Assembly: GCF_002368415.1 (NCBI RefSeq)
Contig: NZ_AP018290.1
Location: 3,423,614 to 3,487,613, forward strand
Reading direction: 5' to 3'
DNA: 64,000 bases
Origin: Calothrix sp. NIES-4105
GTDB taxonomy: Bacteria > Cyanobacteriota > Cyanobacteriia > Cyanobacteriales > Nostocaceae
Shown here in pieces: positions 33,797 through 43,190 of this stretch (its first letter is position 1; each line of letters opens with the position of its first letter). Under the pieces are notes generated by a model. That model worked only from the letters and a program-made list of their open reading frames with translations, did no database searches and was not told where the DNA came from. A program made the position numbers and the translations under genes.

Positions 33797-34429
33797 TTAC
33801 ATGCAGGTTTTTAATGCTTCAATATCGGCGCCAACAATTTTCTCTAAATTCCTCGTAATTTTTTCAATGTCCCAGTTCCACCAAGCAATATCTAATAAAA
33901 TCTTGATTGTTTCGTCAGGAAAACGTTTCCGTAGTATATTAGCAGGATTCCCTCCTACAATAGTGTAAGGTGGTACATATGACGTTACAACAGACTTTGC
34001 TGCAACAATTGCTCCATCGCCAATTTTTACTCCAGGCATTATTACAGCTTCGTATCCAATCCATACATCATTGCCAATAACAGTATCGCCTTTAAAAGGT
34101 AATTCATCTGATTGAGGCATTAAACGCTCCCATCCATTACCAAAAATTTGAAATGGATAAGTTGAAAAGCCAGACATTTTATGATTGGCACCGTTCATAA
34201 TGAATTTTACACCTGTAGCCAAAGCACAAAATTTTCCAATTACGAGCTTGTCACCAATAAAAGGGAAGTGATAAAGCACATTGCGCTCAAAATTTTCTGA
34301 GTCTTCTAGGTCATCGTAATAAGTGTAGTCACCAATGATTATATTCGGATTTGTAACAGTGTTTTTGATGAAGCAAACTTGTGGAAATCCTTGCATCGGA
34401 TGCGTCACTTCGGGGTCAGGGTATTGCAT
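33797..34429 (-). CDS. Xenobiotic acyltransferase (Vat/CatB hexapeptide family)
   Basis: The 210-residue left-handed beta-helix acetyltransferase has [38 protein letters not shown] with the catalytic His of the family, and [20 protein letters not shown]. The [13 protein letters not shown] motif near the C-terminus is typical of Vat/CatB enzymes. Relatives acetylate streptogramin A or chloramphenicol, but many chromosomal homologues have no known resistance role. It follows the interrupted SDR gene's start region on the same strand. Confidence 0.87.
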   Translation of the reverse strand: MQYPDPEVTHPMQGFPQVCFIKNTVTNPNIIIGDYTYYDDLEDSENFERNVLYHFPFIGDKLVIGKFCALATGVKFIMNGANHKMSGFSTYPFQIFGNGWERLMPQSDELPFKGDTVIGNDVWIGYEAVIMPGVKIGDGAIVAAKSVVTSYVPPYTIVGGNPANILRKRFPDETIKILLDIAWWNWDIEKITRNLEKIVGADIEALKTCM

Positions 34430-34724
34430 GGTAGCACTTTAGTGTAATATATACATAATACACATCTTGTATCAATCAAATTACAAACGTTGGCGCCTAC
34501 ACACGAGTTAATCAACATTGATATGCCTGCAATACCTCAGTACTAAGTTATTAGAGAAGTAAAAGTCCTCCAATCCAGGAAGCTTGCTCAAGCGATGGTA
34601 CTCCACTAATTTTTCCTGAATAAACTGCATCAACAGCTATGGCTTGTGCCTACGATCTGCGTGTTAATGACCCTAAAATATTATAAAATAACATGCATCA
34701 AAATATGATTAATATTTCATACCT
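34430..34724. other. Intergenic region with a small protein remnant
   Basis: On the reverse strand 34551-34645 reads AIAVDAVYSGKISGVPSLEQ, then ASWIGGLLLL and a TAA, which looks like the end of a lost gene that I cannot name. The remainder is AT-rich without a recognisable feature. Confidence 0.3.
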
Positions 34725-35066
34725 TTGAACTTAGTACGAACAGTAACAATTTATAAAGCAACTCAAAAAGGAAAAGGAGAAAAAATTTTACAAACAGGTT
34801 TTCAGGCTGATGATTTTCCTTACAATCCGCCATTTGCGGATGGAAAATGCTACTTCGCAGCAGAAAATAGTAGGAGTCTCGCCGAGGAGTATAATAAATA
34901 CTACAAAGATGGAATTTTAGAAGTTACAATTGACAAAGAGATATACGAAGAATACTTTCAGCCTCTTGAAAGACCTTATCAAGGTAGTGTACTAATCGAA
35001 TTACCAATTCCTCAAAATTTATTTCCCATATTAAATCAATTTTCGAGAGTCCTAAAATCCCACTGA
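34725..35066 (+). CDS. Possible ADP-ribosyltransferase-fold toxin domain (orphan C-terminus)
   Basis: The 113 residues begin at a TTG (no ATG in frame). The pattern TVTIYKATQKGKGEKILQTG, then the FADGKCYFAAENSRSLAEEY stretch and ILEVTIDKEIYEEYF, resembles the strand-helix-GxYFA-helix layout of small ADP-ribosyltransferase-like toxin domains such as those at polymorphic toxin C-termini. That assignment is an impression, not a motif match. The next gene, 5 bases on, is a small S1-domain protein that could be its partner. It may be a cut-off toxin tip without its delivery part. Confidence 0.45.
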   Translation: MNLVRTVTIYKATQKGKGEKILQTGFQADDFPYNPPFADGKCYFAAENSRSLAEEYNKYYKDGILEVTIDKEIYEEYFQPLERPYQGSVLIELPIPQNLFPILNQFSRVLKSH

Positions 35067-35071
35067 AGCTT

Positions 35072-35395
35072 ATGAGTAATGATTTCTGGAATCAAATTAA
35101 GTCTAAGTATCGCTTTGGAGAACTAGTATATGGTACAGTTGAACACCACGCACCATTCGGAATTTTCGTAGACATTGGTGATGAAAATGTTAGAGGACTT
35201 GTCCAAATTACTGATTTCGTTGATACAGGCATTATGACACCAGAAATGTATCCCGATATTGGCTCACCAATAGGTGCAATCGTAATTGGTTACACAGAAG
35301 ATAAACGCAACCAAATTTGGCTGAGTGTAAAACCTAGTGTCTTGCAGAAAGCACTTGTGCATTTAAAATTACCAGCGGCAAGCGAACAGTCATGA
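35072..35395 (+). CDS. Small S1 RNA-binding domain protein
   Basis: The 107 residues are essentially one S1/OB fold: KYRFGELVYGTVEHHAPFGI followed by FVDIGDENVRGLVQITDFVD, the normal S1 strand pattern with GxxxGxVxxxxxFGxFVDIG. Solo S1 proteins bind RNA and also occur as immunity or antitoxin-like partners. The tight spacing (5 bases) to the upstream frame suggests a two-gene unit. Confidence 0.75.
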   Translation: MSNDFWNQIKSKYRFGELVYGTVEHHAPFGIFVDIGDENVRGLVQITDFVDTGIMTPEMYPDIGSPIGAIVIGYTEDKRNQIWLSVKPSVLQKALVHLKLPAASEQS

Positions 35396-35501
35396 AAGTA
35401 AAAATAAGAATGATAAAGCTGCCTCTATTATAACTAAAGGCTATTTCATATTTTACCTTAAGGATTTTAAGATACAGTCCAAAGCTACAGAACAACCCAG
35501 G

Positions 35502-36008
35502 TCAAAAAATGGTAAAACTGTAGTAGATACAAGCTAAACTGCCAACAATGTAAACAAACCAGGTGAGAAAAAAGCCAATAGCTCGCCCAGGAGATGGTCC
35601 ATAAGTATTAATTAAACCCCAAGCATGAGCTATTCTCGCTACGGTCAAACTTACTCCCAAAAGCCAGAGCAGCCAAGTGTTTGAGTGCATTAACTCAAGC
35701 GCAATGATAAAAAGTAATGCCAAAGGTACATATTCTGTAAAATTAGCATGAGCGCGCACTTTTCGTTGTAAAGCCCCATCATCAATTGTTGGGGATGACA
35801 GAAACTTTTGAGTCATATTTTCGACAAAAGCAGCCCATGCATTCGCATTTGCAAGCGCATCTGGTTGCTTTGATATATCCTCTTTTGACTCGCCATGCCA
35901 AATTCTTGCTTTTGTCCGCTCTGTTGCAACAATATATGAAAGTATAAAAGCAATAATACCGTTTAATCCAATAAATAAAGTGGATATCGGAATTAGATGA
36001 TTGTCCAT
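35502..36008 (-). CDS. MAPEG family membrane protein
   Basis: The 168-residue protein has four membrane segments. The family core is RKVRAHANFTEYVPLALLFI with ERTKARIWHGES before it, and RIAHAWGLINTYGPSPGRAI after it. MAPEG proteins are membrane glutathione S-transferases and eicosanoid-synthesis enzymes; in bacteria the physiological substrate is mostly unknown. The Arg/Asn/Glu residues that bind glutathione in relatives (RAHANFTEY) are present. Confidence 0.87.
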   Translation of the reverse strand: MDNHLIPISTLFIGLNGIIAFILSYIVATERTKARIWHGESKEDISKQPDALANANAWAAFVENMTQKFLSSPTIDDGALQRKVRAHANFTEYVPLALLFIIALELMHSNTWLLWLLGVSLTVARIAHAWGLINTYGPSPGRAIGFFLTWFVYIVGSLACIYYSFTIF

Positions 36009-36420
36009 ATAACTAACTAAAAAAACTTCAAAAAAAATATCTATTAAAAATATACTGGCTCACCAAATTAGTTGTCTTGCCTAAAAACGCGAAAAATGTT
36101 CTAATCTTACGAAAATATTGAATAAAAATGAGTAAAAAATCTCTCAGAGCATAAACTGTAGACAAGTAATACAAAATAACTATCAAGAGCTATGAGTAAA
36201 TCATACTTTCACTAATAAGGAACAAGCCGATTAAAGCTGTCTCTTCGTTAGGATATCCACGAATAACATCCGTACACCCTACCATTTCATCATTTAAATA
36301 AATACTATGCACAAATATATCATCATAAGTTTTTCCATCAGGAAGTGCAATGAAAGCTCCAGGTAAATCCTTACCACACTAGGTTAAACTATAAATAACT
36401 TGTGGTGGAATTGTTAGCTC
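36009..36420. other. Gap with a GNAT remnant
   Basis: The only recognisable content is the acetyltransferase fragment at 36190-36378 described separately. The bases 36009-36180 are AT-rich and show nothing I can name. Confidence 0.4.
36190..36378 (-). pseudogene. GNAT acetyltransferase N-terminal remnant
   Basis: The reverse strand reads KDLPGAFIALPDGKTYDDIF, then VHSIYLNDEMVGCTDVIRGY and PNEETALIGLFLISES before a TAG at 36190. The MVGxxDVIRGYPNEETAxIG block is a typical beta strand pair of GNAT enzymes just before the acetyl-CoA loop, which is missing. No start codon is left. Confidence 0.55.
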
Positions 36421-37125
36421 ATGGCACTTAGAGATCACTTTCGTCCTCCCCTAAGCACCAGGCGCCACTGGCATAGTTTTCACAATGCCTGGTCAACGTA
36501 TATTGCTGACGACTTAAACCAATCTCTTCCAGAGGGGTACTTTGCAGAACCAAGTGCCCAATTTGGTATTGAAATTGATGTAGCAGCTTTTAGTGAAAGA
36601 ATTCCAGTTAACCCAGAGCTTCAAACAGCGGAGCTACTGGAATGGATGCCAAGCTCACCTACTGCAACTCTACCATTTCAACTCACCACAGATGCGGTTG
36701 AAGTTCAAATATTCAGTACTCAAGCAGGACCTACCCTCGTTGGAGCTATTGAGTTAATTAGCCCCGCTAATAAAGACCGTCCAGCGCAACGCTCGGCGTT
36801 TACTTCTAAATGTCAAACTTATCTTCAACAAGGTATTGGGCTAATTATAGTCGATATTGTTACAATACTTTCTGCAAACTTGCATAACGAGTTGATGAAT
36901 CGCTTAAATTTGGAAATTGACCGATTAGAAGCACGATTATACGCCGCTGCCTATAGTACTGCTCAAAAGAACGGAAGCCCTCACCTTAATATATGGCAAG
37001 AAGCGTTGGCAATTGAAGATAATCTTCCCATTTTACCCCTCTTCTTAAAAGGTGGACTTTATTTGCCGATTAATCTTGAAAAGACTTATCAATATACCTG
37101 TGTTCGACAACGCATTCCCGAATAA
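36421..37125 (+). CDS. DUF4058 family protein
   Basis: The 234-residue protein has the family features HWHSFHNAWSTYIADDLNQS, LPEGYFAEPSAQFGIEIDVA and the nuclease-like strand VGAIELISPANKDRPAQRSA, followed by FTSKCQTYL. DUF4058 proteins are common and often multicopy in cyanobacteria and planctomycetes. The EL.SP.NK pattern resembles a PD-(D/E)XK core, but the function is unknown. Confidence 0.82.
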   Translation: MALRDHFRPPLSTRRHWHSFHNAWSTYIADDLNQSLPEGYFAEPSAQFGIEIDVAAFSERIPVNPELQTAELLEWMPSSPTATLPFQLTTDAVEVQIFSTQAGPTLVGAIELISPANKDRPAQRSAFTSKCQTYLQQGIGLIIVDIVTILSANLHNELMNRLNLEIDRLEARLYAAAYSTAQKNGSPHLNIWQEALAIEDNLPILPLFLKGGLYLPINLEKTYQYTCVRQRIPE

Positions 37126-37247
37126 TCAAAAATGGTGTTTAGAAATCGAATTTTCAATTGAATTTACCTATCGGTTAAACTTTTAACAAGTTTAGGGAAT
37201 AAGATGGAACAACATTTCAAATGGCGCCTGTGGAAAAAGCTACATTA

Positions 37248-37523
37248 TTATTTACAAGTATATTGTACATTTAACTCTTTTTTCATTATCAAAGAATCAT
37301 TCAATTGAGCAGCAACCTCGAATCCCAAACGTTGGTAAAGCCGCAAGGCAGGATTTGAAGAAGATACACTTAGAGAAATTGCGGAATACATATTTTTGAT
37401 ATTCTCTAATAAATGTGTAATTATAAGATACAGATTATACCTTGCTGGTAAGCTGCTTATTCTTAATTGGGTCGTTACTTTTTTTACTCGATTCAAGTTT
37501 TGAAATTGTCGAAGAAATTTCAT
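37248..37523 (-). pseudogene. GNAT acetyltransferase C-terminal remnant
   Basis: Only the last 40 or so residues are recognisable: ISLSVSSSNPALRLYQRLGF and EVAAQLNDSLIMKKEL, the GNAT motif with the conserved N-x-A-x-x-x-Y-x-x-x-GF. The upstream half of the frame has no GNAT character, so this is a fragment. It is of a different GNAT type from the remnant at 36190. Confidence 0.55.
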
Positions 37524-37727
37524 TACATTCAGTCATTCATGTATCGGCAAGTCTTTTCTTCACAGTCGGTTCAGTACTATTCATTCCAAAAAAGTAATAT
37601 TTATACCAAATTTAGGAGATAAAGCTATGTTATTTCTGCCAGTATTAAAGGTGCTAATAAATCTGTAAGAAGGTAATTTATAGAACAATCTACTTTGGCG
37701 CCGCTTGACTGCGCCCTCAATATTTCT

Positions 37728-38495
37728 TTAATAGCATATGGTAGCAGAAAAGCACATAGTATCAGTATGCGAACTAGGTTGTAAATCATCTATATAGTTT
37801 GCACATAAAGTGATGTCTTTATAACGATTCTGTTCTAAACATAATATAAATTCATCTCGTCCAAACCAGTGAAGTGGTAAACGTTGAAGTTCTGTTGCTA
37901 ATAATTTACCATCTTTCCATTTCTCGTAACGAATAAAAGTTATATTGAGTTGAGACAGAAACGAAACCTGACTAGAAGTTTGCATTAAAATTATTGAGCC
38001 ATCAGCACATTCTATCGGCAAAGATTGCTTGATAATATTTTCTGTCTTAAAATCTTCTACAGGAAGTTCTAAATCAATGAATATACGACCTTGTGGTTCA
38101 AGGTGTCTTGCAAAAGCTTGCAATGCAGCGACAGCAGCAGACCGTTTTTCCAACAACATGAATGAGCCGAAGCTGACTACTATAGCATTATACCTACTGG
38201 GCAAATCTAAATCCTCTACATTAGCTTGATAGAGAACAGGAGACAAACCTCTGGCTGCACAATGCGAGCGACAAGAAGCAAGCATATCAGGTGAAACATC
38301 AAGACCTTCAACTTGTAAACCAGCTTCTAACAGTGGTATAAGTAGGCGCCCTGTACCTACCATCACCTCAAGAATTTTCCCACCAATCTTAGAAAGGTGC
38401 TTTATGTAGTAACTGGTGTCAGGATACTCGCCACCAATTGGCTTGGTGATATTGTAAACTTCGGTACACAGAGTTCCATATGTTGTTAGGGTCAT
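37728..38495 (-). CDS. Class I SAM-dependent methyltransferase
   Basis: The 255-residue protein has the SAM site KILEVMVGTGRLLIPLLEAG, the acidic loop LQVEGLDVSPDMLASCRSHC, and VEDLDLPSRYNAIVVSFGSF. The N-terminal AEVYN-like stretch (CTEVYNITKPIGGEYPDTSY) matches the small-molecule methyltransferase group often labelled with D-residue or UbiE-like names. The substrate is unknown. It is 20 bases downstream of the VOC gene on the same strand, probably co-transcribed. Confidence 0.82.
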   Translation of the reverse strand: MTLTTYGTLCTEVYNITKPIGGEYPDTSYYIKHLSKIGGKILEVMVGTGRLLIPLLEAGLQVEGLDVSPDMLASCRSHCAARGLSPVLYQANVEDLDLPSRYNAIVVSFGSFMLLEKRSAAVAALQAFARHLEPQGRIFIDLELPVEDFKTENIIKQSLPIECADGSIILMQTSSQVSFLSQLNITFIRYEKWKDGKLLATELQRLPLHWFGRDEFILCLEQNRYKDITLCANYIDDLQPSSHTDTMCFSATICY

Positions 38496-38515
38496 CCTAA
38501 TGCCTCTATTTGTGT

Positions 38516-38902
38516 TTATATTGGACTGGCGATTTCAATCAATATTCCATCTAAATCTCGCACGTATGCTACAGTTTGTCCCCAAGGTTTGATTTTGGGT
38601 TCTACAACTGCTGTTGCACCCGCATTAACTGCATTTACAAATGAGAAAGGTACATCTTCATCAACAAAACCTATTTCAATTCCAGCAGGCAAGTTAGACA
38701 AACTGTTTTCTTGGAATCCTTGTGGTAGATTAGATTTTGCTAGTTCATTTGAGGTAAATGCAAGAAGAGTTTCACCCGTTTCCATTTCTGCATATTGACC
38801 ACTTTCATGAATAAATCGCTGTTTTAAGCCAAAGGCTTTTTCATAAAACGTAACTGAAGAAGGTACATCTTTAACGTAGAGAATGGTATACGATAGTTTC
38901 AT
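38516..38902 (-). CDS. VOC family protein
   Basis: The start is placed at 38902 (MKLSYTILYVKDVPSSVTFY), where the family begins; the longer frame adds a non-homologous lead. The features are YEKAFGLKQRFIHESGQYAE, METGETLLAFTSNEL, and AYVRDLDGILIEIASPI at the end. A putative dioxygenase/lyase fold of unknown substrate. It probably forms a pair with the following methyltransferase. Confidence 0.82.
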   Translation of the reverse strand: MKLSYTILYVKDVPSSVTFYEKAFGLKQRFIHESGQYAEMETGETLLAFTSNELAKSNLPQGFQENSLSNLPAGIEIGFVDEDVPFSFVNAVNAGATAVVEPKIKPWGQTVAYVRDLDGILIEIASPI

Positions 38903-39051
38903 CGCTTTTGCTCTCCAACAGAAAACTAACAAGGTCAATATAGTACCAATGTTTGTTCTTAGTCAAGTAAAAGGCGCCGCTGAAAAAGCGTACAATTTTA
39001 ATACTTCCGCTCTGATTGAGAGTGGTAGTAATGTAATGGACAAGCAAATTC

Positions 39052-39526
39052 ATGGTAAAAGTTCATTTACGTAAAATAACGCACGATAATCTCCGCGAAT
39101 GCCTTAACCTTGAAGTAGATGATTCGCAGAAAACTTTAGTTGCGACAAATGCACAATCTTTATCGGAAGCATACGTCGATGCCAACCTTTTCCCTTTTGC
39201 CGTTTATGACACTAGCGTATGCGGTTATGAACAACCACAGGTGCCGATGCTTGGGTTTACTATGTATGAGGTTGTTGCAGGTGTCGGATTTCGGACTGCG
39301 TTTAATGATCGATTTTAAGTATCAGCGTCAAGGTTATGGACGGGCAACTATGATAGAAGTAATTCGGCGCCTCAAGCTACACCCCGATGTCGAGATAATT
39401 GCAACAAGTTACCGTAAGGAAAATGAAGCTGCTGCTTCTTTGTACCAAAGTTTGGGGTTTACTCCGTGGGATATAGAATGGGCACTATCCCATCCTACAG
39501 AAATTTATGTAAAGCTTGAAAGTTGA
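39052..39526 (+). pseudogene. SpeG/BltD-like GNAT acetyltransferase, frameshifted
   Basis: The first frame (39052-39318) gives VHLRKITHDNLRECLNLEVD and MLGFTMYEVV; the second (to 39526) gives FKYQRQGYGRATMIEVIRRL (acetyl-CoA loop QxxGxG/A), then ENEAAASLYQSLGF. Both are parts of one GNAT of the polyamine/amino-acid acetylating type. A one-base change near 39285-39300 separates them. The frame after the lesion is intact to its stop, which suggests a recent break. Confidence 0.78.
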
Positions 39527-39634
39527 ATTTTGTCAAATGAGTTTTACCAAACAACCTTTAAGGTAGATAAACTGTATTGCTGCCGTTTGTCAAGCTATAA
39601 TTAATTTGCTATAAATTACAGTTATGTTAGCCTT

Positions 39635-39835
39635 ATGATCACACTTGAGCAGATCGAGTCAGCAATACTTCAGCTCCCGTCTGATGAACTTGAAAAACTC
39701 ATGAAATGGTTTGCTGATTTGGACTATCAACGGTGGGATGAGCAATTAGAAAAAGATGTTGCTGATGGTAAATTAGAAGCTCTGGCAGCTGAGGCGATAG
39801 CTGAGTTTGAGGCAGGACATTGTAGAGAAATGTAA
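39635..39835 (+). CDS. Antitoxin-like protein of a decayed toxin-antitoxin pair
   Basis: The 66 residues (MITLEQIESAILQLPSDELE, LEALAAEAIAEFEAGHCREM) follow the pattern of short acidic addiction-module antitoxins: an N-terminal helix with LP..EL..L and an Ala/Glu-rich C-terminus. The stop overlaps the start of the truncated RelE-like gene (TAATG), the usual coupling in such pairs. Confidence 0.6.
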   Translation: MITLEQIESAILQLPSDELEKLMKWFADLDYQRWDEQLEKDVADGKLEALAAEAIAEFEAGHCREM

Positions 39836-39915
39836 TGCATTACACAACTCGTCGGTTTTGGCAATGCTACGACACTCTACCAGAAGAGGTACAACATACT
39901 AATTATGAAGATTAA
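39835..39915 (+). pseudogene. RelE-like toxin, N-terminal stub (26 codons)
   Basis: MHYTTRRFWQCYDTLPEEVQ and HTNYED match the first helix of RelE-type toxins (HxTTxRFWxxYxxLPEEVQ). The homology is cut off where the next gene's leader begins, and the HD-domain gene starts at 39905 inside it. The toxin has been deleted and the antitoxin left. Confidence 0.55.
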
Positions 39916-40498
39916 AGCCGAGCTTCCGCGTAACTTTCTGAATAAAGAAGTGTCAGCAATTATTGAAGCATATTTTGAGATTAATCATCTAAAACAACTT
40001 TATCGTCAAGGCTGGTTGCAACGTGGTGTTCCACCTCATCTTTGTGAGAGTGTTGCTGAACATTCCTTTTGTGTAACCCTACTTTCACTATTTTTAGCAG
40101 ACGCATATTTTCCAGAATTGGACAAATCCAAAGTAATATGCATGTCATTATTACATGATATTGGAGAAATCTATGCGGGTGACTTTACTCCTTTAGATAA
40201 TATAAAAGCGCAAGTTAAACAAAATCTTGAACGAAAATCTGTACAGCAAGTTTTATCAAAATTGCCTAATAGCTCAAAATATTTGACGTTATGGGAAGAG
40301 TGTGAAGCAGGCACTTCACCAGAAGCGCGCTTTGTTCGCCAAATTGACCGTTTAGAAATGAGTTTACAAGCAAGCGTTTATGACCATCAAGGTTTGCTTG
40401 AACCCACACCATTTTTTGCGTCTACAGAGAAAGTTGTTTCTGAAACCAATCTATTAAAAATTTTAACGGAATTAAAGTCTTTGAAGTCCGGTACTTGA
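39905..40498 (+). CDS. HD-domain phosphohydrolase (YfbR/HDDC2-like)
   Basis: The 197-residue protein has metal-binding residues in order: His in ESVAEHSFCVTLLSLFLAD, the HD pair in MSLLHDIGEIYAGDF, and the late Asp in ARFVRQIDRLEMSLQA. This matches the 5'-deoxynucleotidase/HDDC2 group, which dephosphorylates (deoxy)nucleoside monophosphates in the cytoplasm. The ATG at 39905 lies in the relic toxin frame. Confidence 0.85.
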   Translation: MKIKAELPRNFLNKEVSAIIEAYFEINHLKQLYRQGWLQRGVPPHLCESVAEHSFCVTLLSLFLADAYFPELDKSKVICMSLLHDIGEIYAGDFTPLDNIKAQVKQNLERKSVQQVLSKLPNSSKYLTLWEECEAGTSPEARFVRQIDRLEMSLQASVYDHQGLLEPTPFFASTEKVVSETNLLKILTELKSLKSGT

Positions 40499-40513
40499 AA
40501 ATAAATCAAATTT

Positions 40514-40685
40514 TGTTTTTACCGCAGAGGTACAGAGTAGCACGAGAGTTGAAAGTAAGAGGATATCAACGTCCCGAAATTAATGACATAGACAGTAGGA
40601 GGAATAAACCACAAAGGGCACAAAGGACACAAAGAAAGAATTATTATTGCTTCCTCTCTGTGCCCTCTGTGTCTCTGTGGTAAAA
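40514..40685. repeat. ACCACAGAGACACAGAG-type inverted element
   Basis: The left arm TTTTTACCGCAGAGGTACAG and the right arm CTCTGTGTCTCTGTGGTAAA bracket further CACAAAGG repeats, so the unit can fold on itself. Other copies lie at 12708-12885 and 63369-63478, and an arm at 2542-2614. It overlaps no gene. Confidence 0.65.
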
Positions 40686-40689
40686 AGGA

Positions 40690-41352
40690 TTAACTAAAAC
40701 TGTTGACTTGCTCAAAAAACGCTTTTAATTTAGGTTCATCAAGCTTATTATCAGTACGCACACCGCTACAAATATCCAGCCCATATGGTCTAACTTGTTC
40801 AATAGCAAAGCGCACGTTTTCTGGGTTCAAACCACCAGCGAGAAAAACAGGCTTATTTACAAGCTCAACTATACGACGACTAATTGACCAGTCGTGCGCG
40901 CGTCCCGTTCCACCAAGTAATTTAATAGCTAAGTTTGGATTGCCAGAGTCAAGTAAAATAGCATCAACATCCGGCGCCACTCTCAAAGCTTCAGTAACAG
41001 ATTCTTCATCATTTACATGAATCACCTGTACTAAATTAACACCCGGCAATGCTTCACGCAAGTCTTGATAATTTCCATGCGTTAAACAGTCAACTATTTG
41101 TAGTGTATTGGCGCCGACGTATTGCTGTTGTTCAATTATATTGTGTACGTTTTGTTTACTAGTCAATAGGAACGAAGCAATGTTTGGTGGTATAGTCGCA
41201 GCTATCTTAGATGCCAACTCATCAGAGATAATGCCTGGGCCTGAAGGCATTTCTGAGACAAGACCAATAGCCGAGGCGCCGTATTTTATAGCTAATGCGG
41301 CTTCTTCAATACTACTTATACAGCAAATTTTTACTTTTGGTTTGATTTCCAT
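40690..41352 (-). CDS. trpF: TrpF-like phosphoribosylanthranilate isomerase
   Basis: This 220-residue (beta/alpha)8 protein has VKICCISSIEEAALAIKYGA with the catalytic Cys, LLDSGNPNLAIKLLGGTGRA (the Asp loop with GGTGxxxDW), and PVFLAGGLNPENVRFAIE for phosphate binding. The sequence departs from standard TrpF in the N-terminal loop (KICCIS instead of KICGIT), so it may be a diverged paralogue. It is not in a trp cluster; 16 bases separate it from the SWIM-protein gene on the same strand. Confidence 0.8.
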   Translation of the reverse strand: MEIKPKVKICCISSIEEAALAIKYGASAIGLVSEMPSGPGIISDELASKIAATIPPNIASFLLTSKQNVHNIIEQQQYVGANTLQIVDCLTHGNYQDLREALPGVNLVQVIHVNDEESVTEALRVAPDVDAILLDSGNPNLAIKLLGGTGRAHDWSISRRIVELVNKPVFLAGGLNPENVRFAIEQVRPYGLDICSGVRTDNKLDEPKLKAFFEQVNSFS

Positions 41353-41368
41353 AAAAATATTATTTATT

Positions 41369-43159
41369 TTATGACTGCATTTCTTTCTGTTTCAACAATT
41401 CCACCAACTTACGCTTGCGAGAATGAATTTGCAGTAAATCATTATAATATTTTTTCCACTCAGCTTGCTTATCCAAACTTATATAAGCCGCGCGCGCTTT
41501 TTTTAACCACTCAACTGCATAATAATAGTATTCAGATTTACCTGCATCCATGATTTTTTCAGCACGGCGCCGGGAATTTTCGATTACCCATTCAGGGTTA
41601 ATGGGAATTGCTGCATCTAGAACGCGATGAATTAATTCTGAATAATAGGAACTTAATTCTGTAACACAAGCAATTGCATCGTCAACTAAGTTCTCAGAGA
41701 GAAATATATTTACTTTATCTTCAATTACCCCGAATATAGTTGAGTTCCGGAGTCCTTCGAGTAAATCTAATTTTATATTTTCCCAATCATCACCTGCTAA
41801 ATTTTCAATAATTTGATAATCAGCTAAAGAAGGACGTGCATAAAATGCATTTTTTCTAGCTAATATAGCCAAGTTGACATCGCCTAATTCTTCTGCCAAC
41901 TTAGCCGTCCAAATTCCTAAATCATACCCACAATTTCCAGGTAAATTGAAACCTTGCTGGGCTACATCTAAAGCTTGTTCTAACGCGCGCTGTTGCTGTA
42001 AAGTTTGAGCAAGTGCAAAAGCTTCCTCCATTGTTGACATTTTACGGGCGCCGACAACCGCATCATCAACTCGTCCTAGGCGCCCTAACATTGTTAAATA
42101 TTGTTTAGTTTCTCCAGAAGCTCCAGCTAAATATAAATATTCTTGATAACGTTCCTGACGCTCAAGAATTTTCAGGCGAATTAATGCCAAAGTATGAGCA
42201 TAATCTGGAATTTCTTCATCTAACCATATTCCTTGTGAGCTAATATTACCTGAAAGTATTTGTACCAATGGCGGATAATCCCAACCTTGGGTTAGTGCAG
42301 CGTTCGCTAAACCAAAATCAGCATTCCAGTCTGAGTGCCAAGTTTCTAAATTAATCTGTATATCGGTACGTTCTTCTGGTGTTAAGTCGGCAGTCAAAAT
42401 TGCTTCGCACCAAGCTTCGTTTAATGCTTGCACAACTTCATCATTATCTGCACCATAATCTGCGACATCATCCCAGTCAGATGCACAAACATCGGTAATA
42501 GCTTCGAGAGATGCTAGAGCCTTATTTGCATCTCCTTTTTCGCAATATTCAACTGCAGTTTGAATTAAACTTAATAATCCTTCATTAACATTATCGTCCT
42601 CATGGTCGTTACCATTTTCCCAACCATAAACAGCGTCGCGAAAAATTTGGCGTACACTAGCTTTGATTTGTGCTGTATTTACAGTTTTCTGATGTAATGG
42701 TTGTACTATATAAGTTTTTTGTGCAGGCGCCTTAGTTGCAATAGCATTAACATAGCCATCGATTTTGTCAATAAGTTCAGGATGTTCCTCGACTAATGAG
42801 AGTACTAGACGTTGAGTTTGTAAATGGTCAAGCTTATCTAAAAGCTGTGGTAAAGGGGGACGTTCCAATATAGAATTGGGTTGACGCGCGCATGTTAAAG
42901 CAGTGGCGACAATGTGCTTACACCACCCATCTAAACTATAAGGACAAGTGCAATTTGCATTTAACCCGTCGTTATCAAATATAATAGTGACTCGGTAAGG
43001 TTCTTGCTCACTTCCCTTAACTTCGGCTTGAACTTGTTTGCCGCGTTTAGTTAACGATGACACCATACCCGTGCGAAAATATTCGTCACCACGTTGAAAC
43101 GATTGAGCGTTCGACTTGTCACGAATAACGAGTTCACTTATATCAACACCTGACATCAC
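41369..43159 (-). CDS. SWIM zinc-finger protein
   Basis: The 596-residue protein begins with an N-terminal domain of the ARSFQRGxxYFxxG type (NAQSFQRGDEYFRTGMVSSL). The SWIM finger CTCPYSLDGWCKHIVATAL (CxC...CxH, about residues 72-90) follows. The rest is helical, with TPR-like pairs around residues 330-560 (ALAQTLQQQRALEQALDVAQ). SWIM proteins bind DNA or protein partners; many cyanobacteria have one, with unknown function. ATGATG at the start allows either Met. Confidence 0.88.
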   Translation of the reverse strand: MMSGVDISELVIRDKSNAQSFQRGDEYFRTGMVSSLTKRGKQVQAEVKGSEQEPYRVTIIFDNDGLNANCTCPYSLDGWCKHIVATALTCARQPNSILERPPLPQLLDKLDHLQTQRLVLSLVEEHPELIDKIDGYVNAIATKAPAQKTYIVQPLHQKTVNTAQIKASVRQIFRDAVYGWENGNDHEDDNVNEGLLSLIQTAVEYCEKGDANKALASLEAITDVCASDWDDVADYGADNDEVVQALNEAWCEAILTADLTPEERTDIQINLETWHSDWNADFGLANAALTQGWDYPPLVQILSGNISSQGIWLDEEIPDYAHTLALIRLKILERQERYQEYLYLAGASGETKQYLTMLGRLGRVDDAVVGARKMSTMEEAFALAQTLQQQRALEQALDVAQQGFNLPGNCGYDLGIWTAKLAEELGDVNLAILARKNAFYARPSLADYQIIENLAGDDWENIKLDLLEGLRNSTIFGVIEDKVNIFLSENLVDDAIACVTELSSYYSELIHRVLDAAIPINPEWVIENSRRRAEKIMDAGKSEYYYYAVEWLKKARAAYISLDKQAEWKKYYNDLLQIHSRKRKLVELLKQKEMQS

Positions 43160-43190
43160 GCCCCCAAAATTCCTATTATTTAATATTCAT

